A stretch of DNA of 62,807 bases from Betaproteobacteria bacterium (GCA_009781085.1 WQYV01000002.1:1-62807); one strand, 5' to 3'; shown: positions 43,095-53,307, counted from the stretch's first letter. A program made the numbers and translations. The notes: generated from the letters alone by a model not told the origin.

Positions 43095-44639
43095 TCACTG
43101 CGCTGCCCGGCGACGGAAATCGCGTGGCCGTAGGCCAAGGGCAAACAGCACGCCGAAGTAACTCACTGCGCCGCATACAACGAGCAATAACAAATGCCCC
43201 ACGCGGCTCTTCCAACCCCACGCCAGCCATGTTTCGGCTGCTTCCACACCGAACCACAGCACTGAGCCAAGAACCGCCAGCGCCACGGACAACTGAAGCA
43301 CAAAACGCCCCCAGCCAGGTTGAGGAATATAAACTTTGCGCCGTCTCAGCCCCGTATAGAGCAATCCGGCATTGAGGCAGGCACCCAGCCCGATGGACAG
43401 TGCCAATCCAGCATGTGCAAGGGTAAGCGCCCAGACGAAAACGATGTTCATCAACTGGGTAACGACGAGGGCGAAAATAGCAATTTTTACCGGAGTACGA
43501 ATGTCCTGCCGGGCATAGAAACTCGGGGCTAGTATCTTGACCATGATCAGGCCAGTCAGACCCACGCTATACGCCACTAACGCATCGCGAGTCTGAAGCA
43601 CATCCGCAGGCGTAAACTTGCCGTACTGGAATAACGTGAAAATCAGCGGCACGGCAAGAATTGCCAACGCCAGTGCAGCGGGCAGGGTCAGGAGCAAAGT
43701 CAGGCGTAACCCCCAGTCGAGCAATGAGGAAAAATCCTCCATTTTCTGGTCGGCATGAAGCTTAGAGAGGCTCGGTAGCAGGATCGTCCCCAATGCGACG
43801 CCGAGCATGCCGGAAGGAAACTCCATCAGACGGTCGGCGTAGTAAAGCCACGACACGCTGCCTGTGGGAAGAAACGAGGCGATCATCGTGTTGATGACCA
43901 GCGACAACTGACCAACCGATACCCCCAGGACTGCCGGACCCATCAGGGCGAGGATACGGCGCACTCCCGGAAAGGCAGGGTCGAATTTTGGCCGCGGCAG
44001 CATGCCAATCCGCATCAAAGGACGCACTTGCAGCAACAGTTGCAGCATCCCGCCGAGAAATACCCCCCAGGCCAGTGCCAGCACGGGCGTATCAAAGTAC
44101 GGCGCACCAAATAGCGCCGCACCGATGAGCGCGATATTGAGCAGCGTCGGGGTAAAAGCCGGAATAATGAAGCGGTTCCAGGTATTCAGGATGCCCGCAG
44201 AAAGCGATACCAACGCAATAAACAGGATGTACGGAAACATGATGCGGGTCATTTCAACCGTCAGGGCAAACTTGCCCGCATCCCCGTGGAAACCCGGCGC
44301 CATGAGGCGGACGAGATAAGGCGCGCCAAGCACCCCTAGCAGGGAAACCCCCGCAACGACCAGCGCAAGCAAAGTGGCGACCCGGTCGACCAGGGCACGG
44401 GTAGCATCCAAGCCTTGCTTGTTCTTATATTCGGCCAGGATCGGAACATACGCTTGCGAAAACGCCCCTTCCGCGAACAGGCGGCGCAAGAGGTTAGGAA
44501 GTCTGAACGCAACGACAAAAGCATCGTTCATCATCCCTGCGCCAAACATGCGGGCGATGATGTAATCGCGGAGAAATCCCAAGATGCGCGACAACAGGGT
44601 CATGCCACTTACGGTAAAGAGGGCGCGGAGAAGGTTCAT
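43095..44639 (-). CDS. murJ: Lipid II flippase MurJ
   Basis: 514 residues, about 14 membrane helices, MATE-like MurJ/MviN fold. Flips the peptidoglycan precursor lipid II across the inner membrane. Typical starts and motifs: [63 protein letters not shown]-type segments, [15 protein letters not shown]. Convergent with the phosphofructokinase gene (stops 1 bp apart) and divergent from rpsT. Confidence 0.97.
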   Translation of the reverse strand: MNLLRALFTVSGMTLLSRILGFLRDYIIARMFGAGMMNDAFVVAFRLPNLLRRLFAEGAFSQAYVPILAEYKNKQGLDATRALVDRVATLLALVVAGVSLLGVLGAPYLVRLMAPGFHGDAGKFALTVEMTRIMFPYILFIALVSLSAGILNTWNRFIIPAFTPTLLNIALIGAALFGAPYFDTPVLALAWGVFLGGMLQLLLQVRPLMRIGMLPRPKFDPAFPGVRRILALMGPAVLGVSVGQLSLVINTMIASFLPTGSVSWLYYADRLMEFPSGMLGVALGTILLPSLSKLHADQKMEDFSSLLDWGLRLTLLLTLPAALALAILAVPLIFTLFQYGKFTPADVLQTRDALVAYSVGLTGLIMVKILAPSFYARQDIRTPVKIAIFALVVTQLMNIVFVWALTLAHAGLALSIGLGACLNAGLLYTGLRRRKVYIPQPGWGRFVLQLSVALAVLGSVLWFGVEAAETWLAWGWKSRVGHLLLLVVCGAVSYFGVLFALGLRPRDFRRRAAQ

Positions 44640-44735
44640 GAGGTGTAAGCAGGACTATTGCTGTGTCCCGTGTTTTCAGAAAAGCGGCATGATAGCTGTT
44701 TGGCGTGAAGCGTGAAAACGGGACGTTTTTGCTTG

Positions 44736-44764
44736 TTGCGTTCTTTGTCGCAAACGGCTAGAAT
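44736..44764 (+). promoter_or_regulatory. Candidate sigma-70 promoter for rpsT
   Basis: TTGCGT (44736-44741), 17 bp, TAGAAT (44759-44764), 46 bp before the rpsT ATG. The -35 box matches only in TTG; the -10 box matches five of six. Placement fits a ribosomal protein promoter. Confidence 0.45.
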
Positions 44765-44810
44765 TTCGCCCTTCATTTTAGATTGTCTTCACCGTTCACA
44801 GGATTTTCCC

Positions 44811-45074
44811 ATGGCCAATTCGCCCCAAGCCCTCAAACGCGCGCGTCAGGCGGCCACAGCCCGTGCCCACAACGCGAGCCTGCGTTCGCGCCTGCGCACA
44901 GCAATCAAGGCAGTGCGCAAGGCCGTCGCCAAGGGCGACAAAACGGCCGCGCAAGCCGCCTACGTTTCATCAACGAGCATCATCGACAACATCGCTGATA
45001 AAAAAATCATTCACAAGAACAAAGCCGCCCGGCATAAAAGCCGCCTGTCGGCTGTCGTCAAGGCAATGGCCTAA
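44811..45074 (+). CDS. rpsT: 30S ribosomal protein S20
   Basis: 87 residues from the ATG at 44811 ([31 protein letters not shown]). Lys/Arg/Ala-rich helical bundle that binds 16S rRNA. The C-terminal [20 protein letters not shown] is diagnostic. It is divergent from murJ, as often seen. A strong terminator follows. Confidence 0.98.
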   Translation: MANSPQALKRARQAATARAHNASLRSRLRTAIKAVRKAVAKGDKTAAQAAYVSSTSIIDNIADKKIIHKNKAARHKSRLSAVVKAMA

Positions 45075-45102
45075 GCCCGTCCACATACTGTCTGGAACCT
45101 GA

Positions 45103-45135
45103 AACGGCGACTCCACGGGGGTCGCCGTTTTCGTT
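45103..45135 (+). terminator. Rho-independent terminator after rpsT
   Basis: AAACGGCGAC (45103-45112) pairs with GTCGCCGTTT (45122-45131), followed by TCGTTAT. About 30 bp past the rpsT stop. Confidence 0.85.
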
Positions 45136-45211
45136 ATATAGATTATTTGCGCCTAGAACGGGTGCGAGCGGTGCTAGACTTCCGCTTGTCGCCTTCCCCT
45201 ACATCAATGCC

Positions 45212-45481
45212 ATGACTTCTCCACACCTGATTGAAGGAATTACTGCCAAGATCGACGAAATCGGCGAACGCCTTTCCGAACTCGCGGCCAATAGCCCTGC
45301 CCGCGACATCGAAAAAAACATCAAAGCTGCCCTTGCGCACGCAGCCAACAAACTCGACCTCGTCCCTCGCGAAGAATTCGATGTACAGTGCGAATTGCTG
45401 CTCAAGGCACTCGACAGGCTGACCGAACTGGAAGCCCGCGTGGCTGCACTCGAAGCAGGAGCGCAAAACCCTTCTTCATGA
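45212..45481 (+). CDS. ubiK: Ubiquinone biosynthesis accessory factor UbiK
   Basis: 89 residues; YqiC/BMFP family small protein with a C-terminal coiled coil (KALDRLTELEARVAALEAG) and an amphipathic N-terminal part. UbiK helps the Ubi complex in aerobic ubiquinone synthesis. Followed by comM, a pairing seen in other proteobacteria. Confidence 0.88.
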   Translation: MTSPHLIEGITAKIDEIGERLSELAANSPARDIEKNIKAALAHAANKLDLVPREEFDVQCELLLKALDRLTELEARVAALEAGAQNPSS

Positions 45482-45549
45482 CATTTCGTTTGAACGAATA
45501 ATTTGTCATAATCCGTCCTGGTTCTGTTTCTATCTGGACGGAGATTGGA

Positions 45550-47061
45550 ATGACGTTCGCGCTCGTTCGTACTCGTGCGCTTGATGGCCTTGCAGCGCCC
45601 GAAGTTACGGTCGAAGTCCATCTCGCCAACGGCCTTCCGTCCTTCACTCTCGTCGGCCTGCCCGATACCGAAGTGCGCGAAGCCCGCGACCGGGTGCGGG
45701 CGGCCTTGCAGATTTCTCAATTTGAATTCCCGCAACGCCGCATTACCGTCAACCTCGCACCGGCCGATTTACCCAAGGAAGGCGGACGTTTCGACTTGCC
45801 CATTGCGTTGGGCATCCTGGCCGCTTCGCGGCAGATACCGGTGCGTGCGCTCGAAGGGCATGAATTCTGTGGAGAATTGTCGCTCGACGGCAGATTGCGC
45901 AGTATCCGTGGCGCGTTGGCTGCCGCGTTGGCTGCCCGACGTGCAGGAAGGGCACTGTTCCTGCCCGGTGCCAATGCCGATGAAGCCGCCCTGGCACGCG
46001 GGGTAACGATACAGGCAGCAGATTCCCTGCTGACGATCTGCGCCCACCTCACCGGGCAGAGCATCATCCTGCCCCATGCCGCTCCCGTTACGGCGGACGC
46101 AGGGGCAGACGAAAACGGCACACTCGACCTTCTCGACGTACGCGGTCAATTCTTGGCACGGCGCGCACTGGAAGTCGCTGCTGCCGGTGCGCATTCGTTG
46201 CTGCTCTACGGTCCACCAGGGACGGGTAAATCAATGCTGGCCAGACGCTTGCCGGGATTGTTGCCTCCGCTCAATGAAGACGAGGCGATGGAAAGCGCGG
46301 CCGTCTATTCGATTATCGGCGGCTTCGATGTCAAGCGCTGGCGCACGCGACCCTTTCGCTCCCCGCATCACTCGGCTTCGGCTGCTGCACTGATCGGAGG
46401 CGGAAGTATTCCGATGCCAGGCGAAATTTCGCTTGCCCACCACGGTATTCTCTTTTTGGACGAACTCCCCGAATTCAACCGCCGGGTGCTTGAATCCATG
46501 CGCGAACCCTTGGAAGCCGGTGTGGTCTGCGTGTCGCGCGCCCGACAAAGAGCCGAATTCCCAGCGCGTTTCCAACTCGTCGCGGCGATGAACCCCTGCC
46601 CCTGCGGCTATACCGGCCACCCGGCTCGCGCATGTACCTGCACCCCCGCCCAGATCGCCAGCTACCATGCAAGGCTTTCCGGCCCAATGCTTGACCGCAT
46701 CGACCTCACAATCGAAGTGCCGCCCGTCCCCTATTCCGACTTGGCCGGGCATCCTACGGGCGAGTCGAGCGCCGCCGTCCGAGCCAGGGTTATCCGGGCA
46801 CGCGAACGGCAAATCTCCCGGCAGGGCATACCCAACGCCCAACTCGAAGCAGGCCAAGTCGAAGGGCTCTGTGCACCGGACGCGGCGGGCGCAGCACTCG
46901 CCGAAGCGGCAATGCGCCGCCTCAATCTTTCGGCACGCGCCTACCATCGCGTGCTCCGCGTCGCACGTACCCTAGCCGACCTGAGCGGCGACGAACGCCC
47001 TGGCGCGGAGCACATGGCTGAGGCGATTCAGTATCGGAGAGGGTTGGGCATACCGAAATGA
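45550..47061 (+). CDS. comM: YifB/ComM-type Mg-chelatase-like AAA+ helicase
   Basis: 503 residues. ComM promotes branch migration during natural transformation. N-terminal Lon-C-like domain (ALVRTRALDGLAAPEVTVEVHLANGLPSFTLVGLPDTEVREARDRVRAA), Walker A YGPPGTGKSMLARRLPGLLPP, the RPFRSPHHSASAAALIGGG motif, Walker B GILFLDELPEFNR and the CPCGY-x7-C-x-C zinc-binding stretch (CPCGYTGHPARACTCTP). Its presence fits a transformable lineage. Confidence 0.96.
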   Translation: MTFALVRTRALDGLAAPEVTVEVHLANGLPSFTLVGLPDTEVREARDRVRAALQISQFEFPQRRITVNLAPADLPKEGGRFDLPIALGILAASRQIPVRALEGHEFCGELSLDGRLRSIRGALAAALAARRAGRALFLPGANADEAALARGVTIQAADSLLTICAHLTGQSIILPHAAPVTADAGADENGTLDLLDVRGQFLARRALEVAAAGAHSLLLYGPPGTGKSMLARRLPGLLPPLNEDEAMESAAVYSIIGGFDVKRWRTRPFRSPHHSASAAALIGGGSIPMPGEISLAHHGILFLDELPEFNRRVLESMREPLEAGVVCVSRARQRAEFPARFQLVAAMNPCPCGYTGHPARACTCTPAQIASYHARLSGPMLDRIDLTIEVPPVPYSDLAGHPTGESSAAVRARVIRARERQISRQGIPNAQLEAGQVEGLCAPDAAGAALAEAAMRRLNLSARAYHRVLRVARTLADLSGDERPGAEHMAEAIQYRRGLGIPK

Positions 47062-47199
47062 GGCAACCCTTACTTGTCAGGATTAGTGCCGTTTATAGAA
47101 TCGAGCCTCTTGGAAAATCCATTTTTTACATCAATTCGTCCGATAGCTATTTGGCGAAGCTGGATTTAATCCCTTTGAGGAATTTGAGATTATTTTTTT

Positions 47200-47355
47200 G
47201 TTTCCGGGAGGCAGACGCTCAGCGCTCGTGAAAAAGCGGTTAAGGCAGCTCAGTTATTTGCCCATGCGATTGCCATGTGCCGTGCCTCCGATGATATGAA
47301 AGTCGCACTGGAAGCTGACATGTTAAACGCCCTGGACAACCAGAGGTTTCACTGA
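47200..47355 (+). pseudogene. Short coding remnant upstream of the trp operon
   Basis: A frame with no start ends at TGA 47353 and reads SAREKAVKAAQLFAHAIAM, CRASDDMKVALEADMLNAL, DNQRFH; a TGA closes it upstream at about 47185. Composition is protein-like (helical, alanine-rich), but I do not recognise it. The rest of 47062-47524 shows no other feature. Confidence 0.35.
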
Positions 47356-47524
47356 AAAGCCCCTGCACCTTGAACTGGCTCCATAAAGCTTGCGTGGAGG
47401 AAAATCGGAGACAAACCCCAATTACCCATAAACCCTAGCCACTGGACATCCTCAACCGAGATAGGCTACCATCCGACGCATTTCAGGCTCTGGACTGCCT
47501 GAAACTTTCACTCCACAAAACATC

Positions 47525-47611
47525 GTGACGCATATCGACAAGTTCTCCGCACTGGCTACCGCTCTCCAGCTTCGCTGGCGGGCCAGTTGGCGTTGGCCTT
47601 TGGGCCACTGA
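47525..47611 (+). CDS. trpL: trp operon leader peptide
   Basis: A 28-codon frame from GTG 47525 that ends LRWRASWRWPLGH, with three Trp codons in seven, followed by TGA, 70 bp before trpE. This is the hallmark of a transcription-attenuation leader. No good Shine-Dalgarno precedes the GTG, so the exact start is uncertain, but the Trp codons and stop are clear. Ribosome stalling at the Trp codons at low charged tRNA-Trp would favour readthrough into trpEGD. Confidence 0.75.
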   Translation: MTHIDKFSALATALQLRWRASWRWPLGH

Positions 47612-47625
47612 GAACCTGTCCCTTC

Positions 47626-47643
47626 GCGGCGCGCCTGCGCCGC
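47626..47643 (+). promoter_or_regulatory. Candidate trp attenuator hairpin
   Basis: GCGGCG and CGCCGC pair around CGCCTG just after the leader stop, followed by a C-rich stretch and then GTTTTCCCGTTT. An upstream GGCC-rich stretch (47581-47606: GGCCAGTTGG...GGCC) could form the competing structure. The T-tract is poor, so the terminator assignment is tentative. Confidence 0.45.
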
Positions 47644-47681
47644 CCCCGCCCGAATCCGTTTTCCCGTTTGTGGAGCTTTCC

Positions 47682-49157
47682 ATGCTTACAGAGCAGCAAT
47701 TCAATGCCCTTGCGGGCGAAGGTTACAACCGTATCCCAGTGACGTTGGAGACCTTCGCCGATCTCGACACGCCGCTTTCCATCTACCTGAAACTCGCCAA
47801 CGAACCCCATACTTTCCTGCTCGAATCCGTGCAGGGCGGCGAACGTTTCGGGCGTTATTCCATCATTGGCCTGGTCTCCCCCACGCGCATCGAAGCGCAT
47901 GGCCGCACCTGCCTGCTGCTCACCGGCAACCGCCTCGTCGAACGACGTGATGATGCCGACCCGCTCCTGTTCATCGCAGAATTCATGCGCCGCGTCAAAG
48001 TCCCGCCGCGCAACGGCCTGCCGCGTTTCGCCGGTGGGCTGGTTGGTTGCTTCGGCTATGACGCCGTGCGCAACATTGAGCCACGCCTTGGATCTTCCCG
48101 CTTGCCAGACCCGCTTGGCACGCCCGATATCCTGCTCCTGCTGTGTGAAGAACTTGCCATCGTCGACAACCTCTCTGGCAAGCTCACCTTCGTCGTCTAT
48201 GCCGACCCCAACTTCCCCGGCGCTTTTCGGCACGCACGTAAACGGCTTGCCGAACTCCTCGCCCGCCTGCGCGACCCTGTGCGCATCCCTGCCGATGTCA
48301 GCGTACCCGTCGCCCCGGCGGTTTCCAGCTTCGAGGAAGAAAAGTTCAAGGCCGCCGTGCGCCGCGTCAAACAGTACATCGTCGAGGGCGATGTCATGCA
48401 GGTCGTGCTTTCCCAGCGCATGAGCAAACCCTTCACTGCCCATCCGTTGGCTCTTTACCGCGCCATCCGTTCCCTCAACCCCTCGCCCTACCTCTTCAAC
48501 TTCAATTTCGACGACTTCCATGTCATTGGCGCTTCGCCTGAAATCCTCGTCCAGCTTCAGGACGGCAACGTCACTGTCCGCCCCATTGCTGGAACCCGCA
48601 AGCGCGGTGCAACCCCGGAAGAGGACAAGGCGTTGGAAGAAGAGCTGCTTACCGACGAAAAGGAGCGCGCCGAACACCTCCAACTGCTCGACCTTGGCCG
48701 CAACGACGCCGGACGTGTGGCGGCCATTGGCTCCGTCAAGGTCACCGACCGCTTCATCGTCGAGCGTTACTCCCATGTGATGCACATCGTGTCCAACGTC
48801 GAAGCACACCTTGCCGACGGGCTGGATGTGTTCGACGTCCTGCGCGCCACCTTCCCGGCAGGGACCGTTTCCGGTGCCCCCAAGGTGCGGGCGATGGAAA
48901 TCATCGACGAACTCGAACCCATCAAGCGCGGCATCTATGCCGGAGCCGTCGGCTACATCGGCTTTCACGGCGACATGGACCTGGCCATCGCCATCCGCAC
49001 CGCCGTGCTCAAGGACGGGCAAATCCACGTCCAGGCGGGCGCGGGCCTCGTCGCCGATTCCGACCCCGACGCCGAATGGCAGGAAACACAAAACAAGGCT
49101 CGCGCCATGCTGCGCGCAGCGGAAATGGCCGAAAACGGCCTGGATACGCGGATTTAG
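47682..49157 (+). CDS. trpE: Anthranilate synthase component I
   Basis: 491 residues from ATG 47682, ribosome site GTGGAG. Chorismate to anthranilate, first step of tryptophan synthesis. Trp-feedback region near LLES (FLLESVQGGERFGRYSIIGL) and chorismate-binding core with SPYLFNFNFDDFHVIGASPEI, RPIAGTRKRG, DEKERAEHLQLLDLGRNDAGRV, GTVSGAPKVRAMEIIDELEP. Preceded by trpL and overlapped by no gene; trpG is 12 bp downstream. Confidence 0.97.
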   Translation: MLTEQQFNALAGEGYNRIPVTLETFADLDTPLSIYLKLANEPHTFLLESVQGGERFGRYSIIGLVSPTRIEAHGRTCLLLTGNRLVERRDDADPLLFIAEFMRRVKVPPRNGLPRFAGGLVGCFGYDAVRNIEPRLGSSRLPDPLGTPDILLLLCEELAIVDNLSGKLTFVVYADPNFPGAFRHARKRLAELLARLRDPVRIPADVSVPVAPAVSSFEEEKFKAAVRRVKQYIVEGDVMQVVLSQRMSKPFTAHPLALYRAIRSLNPSPYLFNFNFDDFHVIGASPEILVQLQDGNVTVRPIAGTRKRGATPEEDKALEEELLTDEKERAEHLQLLDLGRNDAGRVAAIGSVKVTDRFIVERYSHVMHIVSNVEAHLADGLDVFDVLRATFPAGTVSGAPKVRAMEIIDELEPIKRGIYAGAVGYIGFHGDMDLAIAIRTAVLKDGQIHVQAGAGLVADSDPDAEWQETQNKARAMLRAAEMAENGLDTRI

Positions 49158-49169
49158 GGGGAAACGGCT

Positions 49170-49733
49170 ATGCTGCTCATGATCGACAACTACGACAGCT
49201 TCACCTACAACCTCGTGCAGTATTTCGGCGAGTTAGGCGAAGATGTGTGCGTATTTCGTAACGATATCATCACGTTGGAAGAAATTTCCGCACTCAAACC
49301 TACGTATCTCGTCATTGGCCCCGGCCCATGCACTCCCGCACAGGCGGGGATTTCGCTTGCGGCGATCCGCACGTTTGCGGGCACGTTTCCAATTCTCGGC
49401 GTTTGCCTTGGGCATCAAAGCATCGGTGCAGCGTTTGGTGGCAAGGTTGTTTCCGCAAAAACGCTCATGCACGGCAAGGTTTCCCCGGTGCGGCACGTTG
49501 GAGGCGGCGTATTCCATGGGGTGCCCAACCCTGTCGAATGCACCCGTTACCATTCGCTCGCCATCGAACGCGCCAGCCTGCCCGATTGCCTCGAAATCAC
49601 GGCATGGACGGAAGACGGCGAAATCATGGGTCTGCGCCACAAAACGCTGCCTATCGAAGGCGTGCAGTTTCACCCCGAATCCATCATGACCGGGCATGGC
49701 TATGAAATGCTCGGCAATTTTCTGAAATTGTAA
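49170..49733 (+). CDS. trpG: Anthranilate synthase component II (glutamine amidotransferase)
   Basis: 187 residues. Class I glutaminase supplying ammonia to Trp[20 protein letters not shown], active-site Cys in [10 protein letters not shown], and the His-Glu of [10 protein letters not shown]. In an operon with trpE and trpD. TrpG can be shared with PabB for folate synthesis in some species; no pabB is seen here. Confidence 0.97.
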   Translation: MLLMIDNYDSFTYNLVQYFGELGEDVCVFRNDIITLEEISALKPTYLVIGPGPCTPAQAGISLAAIRTFAGTFPILGVCLGHQSIGAAFGGKVVSAKTLMHGKVSPVRHVGGGVFHGVPNPVECTRYHSLAIERASLPDCLEITAWTEDGEIMGLRHKTLPIEGVQFHPESIMTGHGYEMLGNFLKL

Positions 49734-49748
49734 AAAAGGAGCCTTCCC

Positions 49749-50780
49749 ATGAGCATCACACCGCAAGAAGCCCTGCAACGCACCATCGAGCACCGCGAGA
49801 TTTTCTACGACGAAATGCTCGACCTGATGCACCAGATCATGTCTGGGAAACTCTCGCCTGTCATGTCTGCTGCCATTCTCACGGGGTTGCGCGTCAAGAA
49901 GGAAACCATTGGGGAGATTGCCGCCGCAGCTACCGTCCTGCGTGAAATGGCCGTCAAGGTAAAAGTGCCCCCACCCAACGAGAACTTCATCGACATCGTC
50001 GGAACGGGCGGCGACGGTTCGCACACCTTCAATATCTCCACCACCAGTGCCTTTGTCATTGCCGCCGCCGGAGCGCGGGTTGCCAAACATGGAAATCGCG
50101 GCGTGTCTTCGAAATCTGGCGCAGCGGACGCTATCGAAGCCCTCGGAGGCAATCTCACATTCGGCGCGGAACAGGTAGCCGACTGCATCGCCAAGACGGG
50201 ATTGGGTTTCATGTTTGCACCCAATTTCCACGCTACGATGAAAAATATCGCCCCCGTGCGGCATGAAATGGGCGTGCGCACCATCTTCAATATCCTTGGC
50301 CCGCTCATCAACCCGGCAGATGCCCCCAACGCGCTGATCGGCGTGTTCCACCCCGACCTCGTAGGCATCCTCGTGCGAGTGATGGAACGGCTTGGCAGCC
50401 AGCATGTCGTGGTGGTGCACGGATTGGATGGCGTCGACGAAATCAGCCTTGGCGCGGCGACGATGATTGGCGAACTGAAAAATGGCAAAGTGTCCGAATA
50501 TACAATCCATCCCGAGGATTTCGACATCCGCATGGCCGGAACCCGCAACCTCCGGGTCGAAACGACTGAACAATCCGTTGCGATGCTGCGTGCCGTGCTC
50601 GACAACCAGCCGGGACCTGCCCGTGACATCGTGGCCTTCAATTCCGGCGTGGCGCTCTACGCCGCCAATGTGGCCGACACCATTGCGGACGGCATCGCAT
50701 GCGCTGGCAAAATGATCGAAAGCGGTGCAGCAAAAACAAAGCTGGAGGAGTTCATTCGATACAACCAAACGTGCCATTGA
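49749..50780 (+). CDS. trpD: Anthranilate phosphoribosyltransferase
   Basis: 343 residues. Transfers phosphoribose from PRPP to anthranilate. [14 protein letters not shown] loop, [21 protein letters not shown] and LGPLINPA are diagnostic. 15 bp after trpG with AAAGGAG before the start. In many betaproteobacteria trpC follows, but here the next gene is iorA. Confidence 0.97.
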   Translation: MSITPQEALQRTIEHREIFYDEMLDLMHQIMSGKLSPVMSAAILTGLRVKKETIGEIAAAATVLREMAVKVKVPPPNENFIDIVGTGGDGSHTFNISTTSAFVIAAAGARVAKHGNRGVSSKSGAADAIEALGGNLTFGAEQVADCIAKTGLGFMFAPNFHATMKNIAPVRHEMGVRTIFNILGPLINPADAPNALIGVFHPDLVGILVRVMERLGSQHVVVVHGLDGVDEISLGAATMIGELKNGKVSEYTIHPEDFDIRMAGTRNLRVETTEQSVAMLRAVLDNQPGPARDIVAFNSGVALYAANVADTIADGIACAGKMIESGAAKTKLEEFIRYNQTCH

Positions 50781-50842
50781 AGGAGTAATTACGGCAAAAT
50801 TCATTTTTGCCCTGTCTTGACCCAATCCTCAAAGGAACGACC

Positions 50843-52723
50843 TTGAGTGCCAAAACTTTCACCCCGCCCCTCGCTGGTTCCCGCCTCCTGATGTCCGGCA
50901 ATGAAGCTATTGCCCGTGCCGTGTGGGACGCGGGCGTGCGCGTGGCAGCTGCTTATCCGGGCACGCCCTCTACGGAAATCCTGGAGAACATCGCGCGTTA
51001 TCCCGACCTCTACGCCGAATGGTCGGTAAACGAAAAAGTCTCGCTCGAAGTCGCTATTGGCGCATCCATCGCCGGAGCACGCAGCTTTTGCGCGATGAAG
51101 CACGTGGGCTTGAACGTCGCTTCCGACGCGCTGATGACGCTCACGCTTACCGGCGTCGTCGGCGGGTTAGTCCTTGCCGTGGCCGACGACGTGGGTTTCT
51201 CCTCCTCGCAAAACGAACAGGATTCACGCTTCTGGGGTCGTTTTGCGCACTTGCCCATCATAGAGCCTTCCGACTCACAGGAAGCCTACGAGATGACCCT
51301 GGCTGCCTTCACGTTCTCGGAAAAATTCAATGCCCCGGTTATCTTGCGGCTCACTACCCGCATTTGCCATGTGAAATGCCTGGTTGAAGTCGGTGCACGC
51401 AAAATCAAACGTGCTGCCAACGGTTTCGTCAAAAACCCCGCGCGCTGGGTGATGGTTCCTGCCAATGCGCAAAAGCGCGTGCCTGAGGTTTTTGCACGGG
51501 AAAAGGCGCTCATCGAAGAATCCGCAACGAGCGCCCTCAACCGGCTGGAACCCGGTAATGACAGGCGGGTCGGTTTTGTCACCTCCGGCCCCGCCTACAT
51601 GCACGTGCGCGAAGCCTTCCCCAACGCCCCCGTACTCAAACTCGGCATTTCCTACCCCGTCCCGATGAGCAAGGTACAGGAACTTGCCGCCCAGGTAGAC
51701 ACCTTAGTCGTCGTCGAAGAAACCGAACAACTGCTCGAAACCGAAATCCGTGCCGAAGGCATCCGGGTGCGCGGCAAAGACCTCCTCCCCACTGCTGGCG
51801 AGATGCCCCCGTTCATCCTGAAAAAGCACCTTGCCACCCTCTTCCCGGAAATGCAGGCTGCTGCAGAAGCCGCTGCACCCATGCCCGCCCCGTTACCGGT
51901 TTTCCCGCGTCCACCAACGATGTGTGTAGCCTGCCCGCATCTAGGTGTGTATTACACCCTCTCCCAACTGCGCAATGTCACCATCACGGGCGACATCGGC
52001 TGCTATACCCTTGGCGCAGGCCACCCTTGGAACGCGCTTGACACCACCATCTGCATGGGGGCATCGATGGGTATGGCGCTCGGCATGGACAAGGGCCGCG
52101 GCCCCGACGACGAAAAGAAAAGCATCGTTGCTGTCATCGGCGACTCCACCTTCATGCACATGGGAATGCAAGGTTTGCTCGATATTGCCTACAACCGGGG
52201 CAACGTCACCGTCCTTTTGCTCGACAACCGCACCGTCGGCATGACCGGCGGGCAGGACAACCCCGCCAGCGGGCGCGACATCCACGGCGAAGAAGCGCCA
52301 CGGATCGACTTCGCCAAAGTGGTCGAATCCCTCGGTATTGCCCCCGAGCATATCCACGTAGTTGACCCATACATATTGCCCATCCTCTTCAAGACCCTAC
52401 GTGAAGAGATCAAATACAGCGGCCCCTCGGTTATCATCACCAACCGCCCCTGCGTGCTGATCGACGATTACAAGGTACAGCCCGCCTACGAGGTTAAGGA
52501 GTCGCTCTGTACGGGTTGCGGTAACTGCGTGGAGATCGGCTGCCCAGCTATTCACGTGACCCGCCGCGAAAAAGCCGTCAAACCCTCCGGCAAAGAAGTA
52601 GAACTGTCCTTCGTCGACATCGAAACGGCAGCCTGTACCGGTTGCGGCCTGTGCCTGCAACCCTGCGCGCCGGATGCCATCAAACCGGCGGGTCCAAAAC
52701 CGGTGAAAGTGGAATTTGTGTGA
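50843..52723 (+). CDS. iorA: Indolepyruvate:ferredoxin oxidoreductase, alpha subunit
   Basis: 626 residues from TTG 50843, chosen because AAAGGA lies 6 bp upstream; the frame is open to ATG 50807. Thiamine-diphosphate enzyme converting aryl-pyruvates such as indolepyruvate to aryl-acetyl-CoA. LLMSGNEAIARAVWDAGVRVAAAYPGTPSTEI, ThDP-type GDIGCYTLG and GDSTFMHMG, and two C-terminal 4Fe-4S clusters (CTGCGNC near 556, CTGCGLC near 598). Ends GTGA, overlapping the next gene. Confidence 0.95.
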   Translation: MSAKTFTPPLAGSRLLMSGNEAIARAVWDAGVRVAAAYPGTPSTEILENIARYPDLYAEWSVNEKVSLEVAIGASIAGARSFCAMKHVGLNVASDALMTLTLTGVVGGLVLAVADDVGFSSSQNEQDSRFWGRFAHLPIIEPSDSQEAYEMTLAAFTFSEKFNAPVILRLTTRICHVKCLVEVGARKIKRAANGFVKNPARWVMVPANAQKRVPEVFAREKALIEESATSALNRLEPGNDRRVGFVTSGPAYMHVREAFPNAPVLKLGISYPVPMSKVQELAAQVDTLVVVEETEQLLETEIRAEGIRVRGKDLLPTAGEMPPFILKKHLATLFPEMQAAAEAAAPMPAPLPVFPRPPTMCVACPHLGVYYTLSQLRNVTITGDIGCYTLGAGHPWNALDTTICMGASMGMALGMDKGRGPDDEKKSIVAVIGDSTFMHMGMQGLLDIAYNRGNVTVLLLDNRTVGMTGGQDNPASGRDIHGEEAPRIDFAKVVESLGIAPEHIHVVDPYILPILFKTLREEIKYSGPSVIITNRPCVLIDDYKVQPAYEVKESLCTGCGNCVEIGCPAIHVTRREKAVKPSGKEVELSFVDIETAACTGCGLCLQPCAPDAIKPAGPKPVKVEFV

Positions 52724-53235
52724 GAAACCCGAATTCAAACGTCCGACGCAGCAAGGCATCTTGGAGTGCGTTCAGAGCATGGCGCTTCCTCATGGTCACG
52801 ACGACCCTTTGTTTCATGCTTATGGCATGCGAAAATTACGTAAAAATCGACTCAACGGTTAGCGGCGAACCTGGCGCCTACACCCATATCCCCTCCGCTA
52901 CGCGGCAAGATATCCTGAAAAAAGCTGGCTTGCTTTTCAAGGCCGCAACCGGCTGCGACCACGTTGAACGAGCAGACGTTTCAATCAAAAACATCAGGAT
53001 GATGTTTTCAAAGAAAATTCTGAACGGAAAAACTCTCCGTTCCCTGCCCTCGGGCGGGTTCCTGCTGAATGAACAGGAAATTCCCTCGAACGGTTACGTG
53101 CAGGAAAACGATGAACTCTGGCAGCTTACCGGTTGCAAAACCCAGCGCGATTTCATTGTAAAAGTTTTTGGGGATGACAAAGGGATTACCTATTTCGGCG
53201 TTTTCGACCCCGAAAAGCACCCACCTCCCGAATAG
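52720..53235 (+). CDS. Putative lipoprotein between iorA and iorB
   Basis: 171 residues from GTG 52720, which overlaps the iorA stop (GTGA). That start gives an Arg-rich n-region followed by FLMVTTTLCFMLMAC with a lipobox cysteine. ATG 52792 would leave only 13 residues before the cysteine and no basic n-region. The mature part contains QLTGCKTQRDFIVKVFGDD; two further cysteines (TGCDH, TGCKT) could pair. I do not recognise the family. Its place inside the ior operon is unusual. Confidence 0.65.
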   Translation: MRNPNSNVRRSKASWSAFRAWRFLMVTTTLCFMLMACENYVKIDSTVSGEPGAYTHIPSATRQDILKKAGLLFKAATGCDHVERADVSIKNIRMMFSKKILNGKTLRSLPSGGFLLNEQEIPSNGYVQENDELWQLTGCKTQRDFIVKVFGDDKGITYFGVFDPEKHPPPE

Positions 53236-53307
53236 CAAAATTAGATTTCCGGAAAATCCGCCACCTTTAATATTTTTTCTTCTCCCCTACACTACATCGG
53301 AACCACC

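Noticed and set aside
49233-50825. 530-residue minus-strand frame opposite trpG/trpD
   Set aside because: Complement of two well-identified genes, with no recognisable domain and no start signal.
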